Below, piece after piece: positions 58,182-64,000 of a stretch of DNA of 64,000 nt. The stretch is from Parastagonospora avenae f. sp. tritici 18332-5. Its lineage: Eukaryota; Ascomycota; Dothideomycetes; Pleosporales; Phaeosphaeriaceae. The DNA is taken from positions 701,023-765,022 of the forward strand of contig JAFJTR010000007.1 of the NCBI GenBank assembly GCA_022559985.1, read 5' to 3'. The position numbers and the translations under genes are program-made. Below the pieces are notes generated by a model. That model was not told the DNA's origin, made no database searches, and saw only the letters and a program-made list of their open reading frames with translations. How positions within the stretch are numbered: the first letter of the stretch is position 1; every line of letters starts with the position of its first letter.

Positions 58182-59466
58182 TCATAACACATCTCGTGTG
58201 ATGCCAAAGTCTGTGGTGACTCTCAGGCCGTCCTTGGAGTCCTGTATGTCTGATGCACTTGCGGTCCGCGCTTGACTGAGACTCGATTTCCGGGATTCTC
58301 TAAGTTCTCGAAGCACCAACTCTACTTCATCGTCGCCAGTGAGCCTGGCTTGACCATATGACCGCCCCGGCCCGGGGAGGCCATTAGACTTCCTCGAATC
58401 GGCATTCTTGTAGGCGCTGTTGCTGCGGTTGGAAGTATTTAAAGGAGTGATGCGCATGAGGAGAGGTTTCAGCATTGGCAGGGAAACGACGATGGTTGCT
58501 GTGCACATCTCCGCGGTACACCACAAGTCTGCAAATGGTTAGAGCCCAGTTCGTGAGACAAGCCCGGGGTATCGCCAGGTTAGACTTACTGCCGGTTGCA
58601 TCATCGATAAAGTTGTCACCTTGAGGGAACGCAACTTTGATGAAGCGCGTCAGGCTAATAATGATTGTGATGAGGCCGAGAGAAAAGATTCCGCACAACG
58701 CGAGCTTTTGACGGCCACGCAGCTTCAACGAGGGTAGAACGAAAAACGGAAGCACGAATACTGTTTGTGGTCAGCTGCTTCAGTGCCATAAGACCAGGAG
58801 TGGGCCCGTACACAGAATGTCTGTAGACCAGTTCAACGACCAATTCACGTAGAGAGCCTCCGCTGAGTTCCAGAGAGAAAGCTCTTGGTATTCGACAGAC
58901 CTAAAATCGTCAATACGAGTTTCAAGACTGTGGATTTAGAAAAGCGGGCTGAGCAGCTTACCAGTTGTTTGATATTGGCTGTGCTATCAACGTGTTCAAC
59001 AACAGTGAGGTTCCACAAGCGCATGCCATATACAACGTCGCGATATAGATGGCTATTCGAAGGCTGCGGAAACCCAGAGGGATGAGCCACCAGTAGAAAG
59101 CCAACAGCGAAGCTTTCGGAAAGTATAAGCCCACATCAAAGAAGTAGGACGACACGAAGACTGTCTAGAAGCAAGACCTAGTTGTCAGCGAAGTCTGCAG
59201 TATAGAGCAGTGTGGCGTACCGTCAAATACTCCACTGAGTCGGACAAGAGTTCAGGTCCTGTGAGCGGACGGTCGTGTTCGAGGCGAAGAGCCGTGACAG
59301 AGCATGCGAACCACGCTAGTGTGCAAAACCATCCAGCAATCACCAAATAATCAGGAAGTGTGATTCGATGACGGCCCAACTTCACGCGGACCCAGCATCG
59401 CAACACAGTCGTGGCAAAAGCCAAAATCACCAGAAATGCTTGTAGGGCCTGCCAGAGTGTCAGCAT
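58182..59466 (-). CDS. Rhodopsin-like (PTH11-related) seven-helix membrane protein
   Basis: Five exons: 59221-59466, 58962-59164, 58812-58900, 58590-58760 and 58182-58528, giving 351 residues. About seven hydrophobic segments are followed by a charged cytosolic tail with a repeated Arg/Ser/Glu pattern. The pattern FFDVGLYFPKASLLAFYWWL, then LNWSTDILLFVLPFFVLPSL and LWCTAEMCTATIVVSLPML, is the family of fungal integral-membrane 'rhodopsin domain' proteins that includes PTH11-like receptors. No CFEM domain precedes it. The start is the first ATG in the frame; a further upstream exon cannot be excluded. Ligand and partner unknown. Confidence 0.8.
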
Positions 59467-61598
59467 GATCAAAGCCCTTCTCCTTCACTTCTGTAAAACC
59501 TACGATAGACGTTACAATCTTCATTCTGTCGCCGGTCGCAGAACAGAGGAGTATCTGATGACGAACATGACTACCTCTTAAAGCCTGGACATGCTTTGAA
59601 GGCAGGCTTTCGCACAGTGTGGCTGCGCCAACATGACCTGAATCGAGCTCCCGCCGGTTCGGGAAGCACCTCCCCAAACGAACCTTACTCTGCTTAGAAT
59701 GGCTCAGTCAGCCAATTGTGAGTGTTTCCCCTTATCAGAGAACGTGTTTTCTGCGTCAGTCTTAGCCCAAGCGACGGATCCGCTGGATGCAGGGTATCAT
59801 TCAAACTTTGTATGCTAGTGTTCCTCCCGAACGAAACATGGGGCAGTGTTCTCCAAGCCATGGATCTGGGAATAATCGAGCTGATGAATGAGGGCGAGGT
59901 CAGAGAAGGGCGAATTTTCCTCCTGCGCACCATCGCGAGAAAACCTTCATCCTCAAAATGTAAATTCTTTACGATTCGCCAATCGTGTCGCAGGGAACCC
60001 AATCTTAACTGCAAAAACGGATCCAAATTATTAGACAGTGACATGCAGCAACGGCTGAACAAAGTACCCAGGTTTAAGGTTTCTTCCCGCGGACTGATCG
60101 AGCATTCACTCCACACTAAACAGAACGTTGATAGTCCAGACATGAAGTCGATCCAGTCAAAAAGGTCGGTGGATGTTAGCAGCTCCGTGCCGTCGAGTTG
60201 GCGCAGATCCCCCCAGATCAGTCCCCATATATTTCTTTTGCGGGGGTTCGGGATTGGCAGCCTCGGCCACCCACGCAACAGCCCTAGCAGGCACTCATCA
60301 CGCCACAAAGAAGACGCCCTGGAACTTAATAAAGGCCGCTTGGGCGCCAAACCCAGGGATCTGTCGCGAGGTCCGGGACCCTGGAGCTGCTCACCCGTAG
60401 GTAAATCTTGGTACTATGCACTGTGGCGGCATCTTCATAGGCCAGGAAGTTGTCTCCGAGGACTCGTGGGTACCTGAACGCGGACGATGTCGCAGTCCTG
60501 TAAGAGTGTCTCTTGAAAATCGACCTGACGTCTTGTGGCGAATACGTTCTACAGCACACGAGTGCGAAGGGGCACAGAACTCAGCGTCATTGAAAGTTCG
60601 CCTGCCCGCCTTCCAATCTCAGCAAACCCAAACCCAAGCTCAAGCCTCACATTTGGCGTACTCGTGAAGCGAAAGGTGCTTGCATGTGCTTTTGCTCGAT
60701 TCTAGATAAGGGAACTGTTGATGCACGACAACCATGTCCATTTGATTCAGAGCACTGCCTGTGCGTGGCCAACAAAGTACTGTCCAAGTGCGAAACTTGA
60801 GACCAGGGACATAACCTCCCATCTGTTAGTCCGAACGCTGACCCCCATGCCTGTCCTCCTCGAAACGTTCAACGGGTACAGTAGATCCCTCGTATTCGAC
60901 TCCTCAAACCACACACACGGTATCTGAATCCTCACGCCACCACCCTTGCAAACACATCACCAGCCAAGACCAGAGCCAAGTTGTTTCACAAGACACAAGA
61001 CATCGCGCGATTCTGCACGTATAAGAAACATGAGCCACCTGCATGCAGCTGTATGGTAGATGTTTTGACCCGTGTACGCAAACCGCAACTGAAACAAATC
61101 GAGTGCAACATCTCCGCCCGTGCCTCTGCACATCGTTCACTGCAAGTCCACGGGGCTCGCTGCGCCCACGAGTCAACGTTAGCCAATTCTGTAGACTCAA
61201 CATGGGAATTCCGATACGACACATCTGTGTTGGCACAGACCATAGATAACGCTACAGGCGTGCCGCGTGAACGAGTCAAAGGCTCACGCCGCTTGGAATA
61301 TGCGTTTGGATGGTCGGACGGTGGCGTTGGGTGTGGCGTGCCGCTCCCATAGGGTGCGGACGGATTAGTCAGTACGTGACTGACTGAGGACCGAGGTCTT
61401 GATTCTTCGCCGCTTCATGTTCGGAGGTATAGAGGTGTATGATATGAGGATAGTAATTGGGTATCATTGGAAAAGATATAGCTGAAGTTCATATAGACAG
61501 AAAGACCTGCAGCGCGCACGCCGCTTTGTAATAACAAAAAAACGCCGCGTAATAGTCGGCGTTGAGAGGAGCAGCATTAGTTGTCCCAGAATGTCGCC
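59467..61598. other. Intergenic, no gene recognised
   Basis: About 2.1 kb. Two long open frames overlap on opposite strands (218 codons at 59694-60350 minus, 251 at 59722-60477 plus). Neither shows a domain or splice-supported extension, so no gene is called. Confidence 0.45.
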
Positions 61599-63197
61599 TC
61601 ACCTCCCATCATACTCGTTCTCATCATTGCTTTGCTCGTGTACCTCAATACTGTCTTCGATCTCCTCGTTCAACAACATGCCCAACTCATACGTCTTCTC
61701 GCGGATCTCCTCAGCCGCCTGTCTGTCTACGAGACAATCTTCCATGATCAACATAATCGCAACCTCAGGAACGAGCACCGCTTGCACGAAAGTTGCTGGT
61801 CCGGAGCCTTGTACAACCGGGTCGGAACATTTCTTGATCTCGTTCTTGAGCACCTTCATGACGGTCTCAGTGATGAGGCGTCTGCCATGAGGTCCATAAT
61901 AGCCCGGATACGTTGATAGGTCATCAAGAGCGTGAGATTCGAGCTCCTCCTGTACATGTTCGGGAAGGTCTCTGCGCCTCGAAGGCACAGCTGCTGCCCG
62001 CCCAGTGAGCGCGAGTGGTTCATAGCGGTCGCGATATGTACTCGATCGCTCATTGTGTAGTATCTTGTACAAGTCCATGCGGCGCTTTTTGATGCGTCGA
62101 GGAAGATCGTCCCAAACGATTTCTGGATAATCTTTCTTGTACTCTTCCTGCGCAGATTTTGTTCTGTGGGCGTGGCAGAACTGGTTCTGGTTCTTGATTG
62201 TTCTGTTCTTGCCTTTCCAGTAGTCCCAGTAGTCGTCTTCTTGGACGGTTGCTCTGCATATAGGACACTGCGTTCCCTCTTCCGCTTCTTTCGGCAACTG
62301 TTTTAGGTAGCTTTCAAGGTCGCCGCACTCTTGCTTAGGCGCACTTGAATCAGGTTGGGATGATTCTGGAGCCCGATCTTGCATCCAGTCACCTAACTGG
62401 TCGTGAAGAACCGTGGGCTTAGCCCTTCTTGAGGCTAATCTGAGCTCCCTGTCTTCGGACTGTTGATTAGCAGGAACAGGCTGTGATGACGAAGATTTCA
62501 GAACATCGTCTAACTCGTCTCCATCTAGCATCGAAACCTCCGAATCGCTGTCATTGCCCTCTGCGATCGGCTCTGGTTTGCTCGCCTGCTTGGCATTGAT
62601 GCTGTTCTGTTTGGGGACCCTTATTGCAGGTGCCTTTCTCTTAGGTGCCTTAGGTGGCGCCGCATGTATGTTCTTGGTGACACCACCGAATTTGGCAACA
62701 TTTTTGCTCTTATTGGAGCCTTGACTGGCATATTCCATGCCAAAGTTGAAAGGATTATCTTGGGTCGCTCTGGAGGATGACTGTGATGAGGCTGCTGAAT
62801 TGTTCTCCTTGTTATCGTCTAACGTCCTTTTCGGTTTTCGTGGCTGGCGAAGCTCTTCTGCTGGTGGAGATGCTGGCCGTATGATTTGCACTTTGCTGGG
62901 AGTTTTCCTCTGCGGTCTTCTCAGCTCGTCTGGCTCGGGTGCGCTGGCCGCGAGAGTGGTTTTGGGACGCGGCGCTCGTGGTTGAGGAGTATTCAATTCC
63001 TCGTCGGTCGACTCGGGCTCGGCGTTTATGTCTTCTTCGTCTTGCGGTTTCCGCTTCACTGGGATTTGCCTCCGTTTCGCGATTGGCTCCTCATGATCTT
63101 CGTCGCCTGCATGCTTCATGCCGCCTACTGTGCCAAGTAGCTTCGGGGTGCGCTTCGATAATGGCGGCATGTTCAGTGACACGACTTTGAAGGTCAT
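61599..63197 (-). CDS. RTC4-domain protein (restriction of telomere capping 4-like)
   Basis: Single-exon frame of 532 residues. A second start at residue 10 (MPPLSKRTPKLLG) is more like typical starts. The N-terminal ~270 residues are basic and disordered, with short Arg/Pro/Thr blocks suited to DNA or chromatin contact. A Cys/His pair (CPICRATV ... FCHAHR) may hold a zinc ion. The C-terminal RTC4 domain (about residues 350-510) contains YPGYYGPHGRRLITE, VQGSGPATFVQAVLVPE and RQAAEEIREKTYELG. In yeast RTC4 genetically affects telomere capping; the biochemical role is unknown. Confidence 0.9.
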   Translation of the reverse strand: MTFKVVSLNMPPLSKRTPKLLGTVGGMKHAGDEDHEEPIAKRRQIPVKRKPQDEEDINAEPESTDEELNTPQPRAPRPKTTLAASAPEPDELRRPQRKTPSKVQIIRPASPPAEELRQPRKPKRTLDDNKENNSAASSQSSSRATQDNPFNFGMEYASQGSNKSKNVAKFGGVTKNIHAAPPKAPKRKAPAIRVPKQNSINAKQASKPEPIAEGNDSDSEVSMLDGDELDDVLKSSSSQPVPANQQSEDRELRLASRRAKPTVLHDQLGDWMQDRAPESSQPDSSAPKQECGDLESYLKQLPKEAEEGTQCPICRATVQEDDYWDYWKGKNRTIKNQNQFCHAHRTKSAQEEYKKDYPEIVWDDLPRRIKKRRMDLYKILHNERSSTYRDRYEPLALTGRAAAVPSRRRDLPEHVQEELESHALDDLSTYPGYYGPHGRRLITETVMKVLKNEIKKCSDPVVQGSGPATFVQAVLVPEVAIMLIMEDCLVDRQAAEEIREKTYELGMLLNEEIEDSIEVHEQSNDENEYDGR

Positions 63198-63726
63198 GCA
63201 ATATTAAGTTGATAAGGGCGGAGAGAAGATAGAAAAAGGCGGCAGCTGTATGCGCGTGCGGCACTGTGTATAAAATCGTCGTAGAGATGTTCAGGCTCGA
63301 GAATCGAAAGATCGCGTAGTGGGACGCGACTCGACGCGTGGGTGCAGGGTCCAACCCCACACTGTTCACCGAACATTCACCGTGCATCACAGAATGGTCG
63401 AACAGGGTTGGGACGGATTGTACAACATGAGCCAGAACTTGCGCGCTACGATTCGCCAATAAGAGCTTCCGGGTGTAACCATGAATCATTCCTTGTGCGA
63501 TGTGTACAGTGATTAAACCAAGATATACTCTCGAATATATCCTGCGAGCTGTCTCTGATGTCTGACCAGACTTCCGTCCTAGGTCTACTATAAAGACAAT
63601 CTGGTAGCGACCAAGACATTACTCCAATTGAAGATCTGTGTACTTGACATGTGCCAAAGAAGAAGAGAGCACTAAAGATCATCCGGGACTTATGTAAGCT
63701 ACAAAGATCTGCTGTGAACGCGCTTA
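63198..63726. other. Intergenic, flank of a transposon
   Basis: A 529-base spacer with the RTC4 promoter; its right end borders the putative transposon terminus at about 63727. Confidence 0.5.
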
Positions 63727-63735
63727 CCGTGGGTG

Positions 63736-63767
63736 ACGGCCCAACGAGCCGGACGGCCCAACGAGCC
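63736..63767 (+). repeat. Tandem 15-bp repeat in a putative transposon terminal repeat
   Basis: ACGGCCCAACGAGCC occurs at 63736-63750 and again at 63753-63767, spaced by two bases. It lies about 50 bases ahead of the transposase ATG, just past a TA at 63725-63726 that could be the target duplication. Subterminal direct repeats of this kind are common binding sites for pogo-type transposases. Confidence 0.5.
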
Positions 63768-63816
63768 ACCCCACCAAAACATCAACTAAACTCCAACACG
63801 CGATAACTCTGTCAAC

Positions 63817-64000
63817 ATGAGCTCAATTGAGGCTGCGCTTGCAGCTATCGAATCGCTACAACCAGGAGAACAGTTCAGCTATCGCAAAATTGCAGCAGAG
63901 TATTGCTGTAACCGTACAACGCTCGCGCGAAGGCATCAAGGCATTTCATCCTCACGCGCAATCCGCCAGGAAAACCAGCAAGCTCTTCACCCACAGCAAG
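63817..64000 (+). CDS. pogo/Fot1-type DDE transposase (3' partial)
   Basis: The ATG at 63817 opens a frame that runs off the right edge after 61 codons. MSSIEAALAAIESLQPGE, then FSYRKIAAEYCCNRTTLARR and a QENQQALHPQQ segment are the psq-type helix-turn-helix start of Fot1/pogo transposases, which cut and paste at TA. The catalytic DDE part is outside the window, so intactness cannot be judged. The frame has no stop or shift in the visible part. Confidence 0.85.
   Translation, partial: MSSIEAALAAIESLQPGEQFSYRKIAAEYCCNRTTLARRHQGISSSRAIRQENQQALHPQQ

Noticed and set aside
59694..60477. Overlapping long open frames on both strands (218 and 251 codons)
   Set aside because: Neither shows a domain, signal peptide or spliceable extension, and they overlap antisense. 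Stop-poor composition explains both equally well.

Overview
This window is nuclear DNA from a filamentous ascomycete (Pezizomycotina), most likely a Dothideomycete; the class is an inference. Most multi-exon genes have short GT-AG introns (43-65 nt) with CTAAC or CTGAC branch sites. Gene families typical of Pezizomycotina are present: a TOS1-like wall protein, an RTC4-domain protein, a 2EXR-type protein and a rhodopsin-like membrane protein. Genes lie on both strands, with no operons. I rebuilt most multi-exon models by hand, requiring splice signals, matching intron phase and a conserved protein; spans given run from start codon to stop codon and include introns.

Layout. 0-13 kb: a Fun30-type SNF2 remodeller cut by the left edge, a thioredoxin-fold SH3BGR-like protein, a bZIP factor, an aldo/keto reductase, a small secreted protein and a protein with a C-terminal zinc-binding module. 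14-23 kb: the spliceosomal protein SF3B1, a 2EXR-like protein, the COMPASS subunit Dpy30/Sdc1 and ribosomal protein S13 (uS15). 23-32 kb: a TOS1-like wall protein carrying an in-frame stop, PEX13, a UBE2W-type E2 and an SSB-type Hsp70. 32-38 kb: VPS33, VTA1 and an ER protein disulfide isomerase. 38-41 kb: a gene-poor stretch with tRNA-like debris, a frame-broken gene and an unusual tRNA-Ala gene. 41-51 kb: a metabolic neighbourhood of a FAD monooxygenase, a citrate-type mitochondrial carrier, a hydantoinase/oxoprolinase-DUF917 fusion and an NCS1 permease; the last two diverge from a promoter with four GATAAG sites, which suggests nitrogen-regulated uptake and breakdown of a ring amide. 53-64 kb: a TehA/Mae1-type transporter, an APH-like kinase, a rhodopsin-like protein, an RTC4 protein and the start of a pogo/Fot1-type transposase at the right edge.

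The most striking observation is the tRNA-Ala(CGC) gene at 40786-40975 (minus). Its cloverleaf forms only after removing two 51-52 nt insertions in the D-arm region, each with spliceosomal signals (GTAAG, CTAAC, CAG), plus an ordinary 15-nt tRNA intron after position 37. The joined molecule satisfies every pairing and invariant base I checked, including the G3:U70 alanine identity pair. If real, a tRNA gene depends on GT-AG intron removal.
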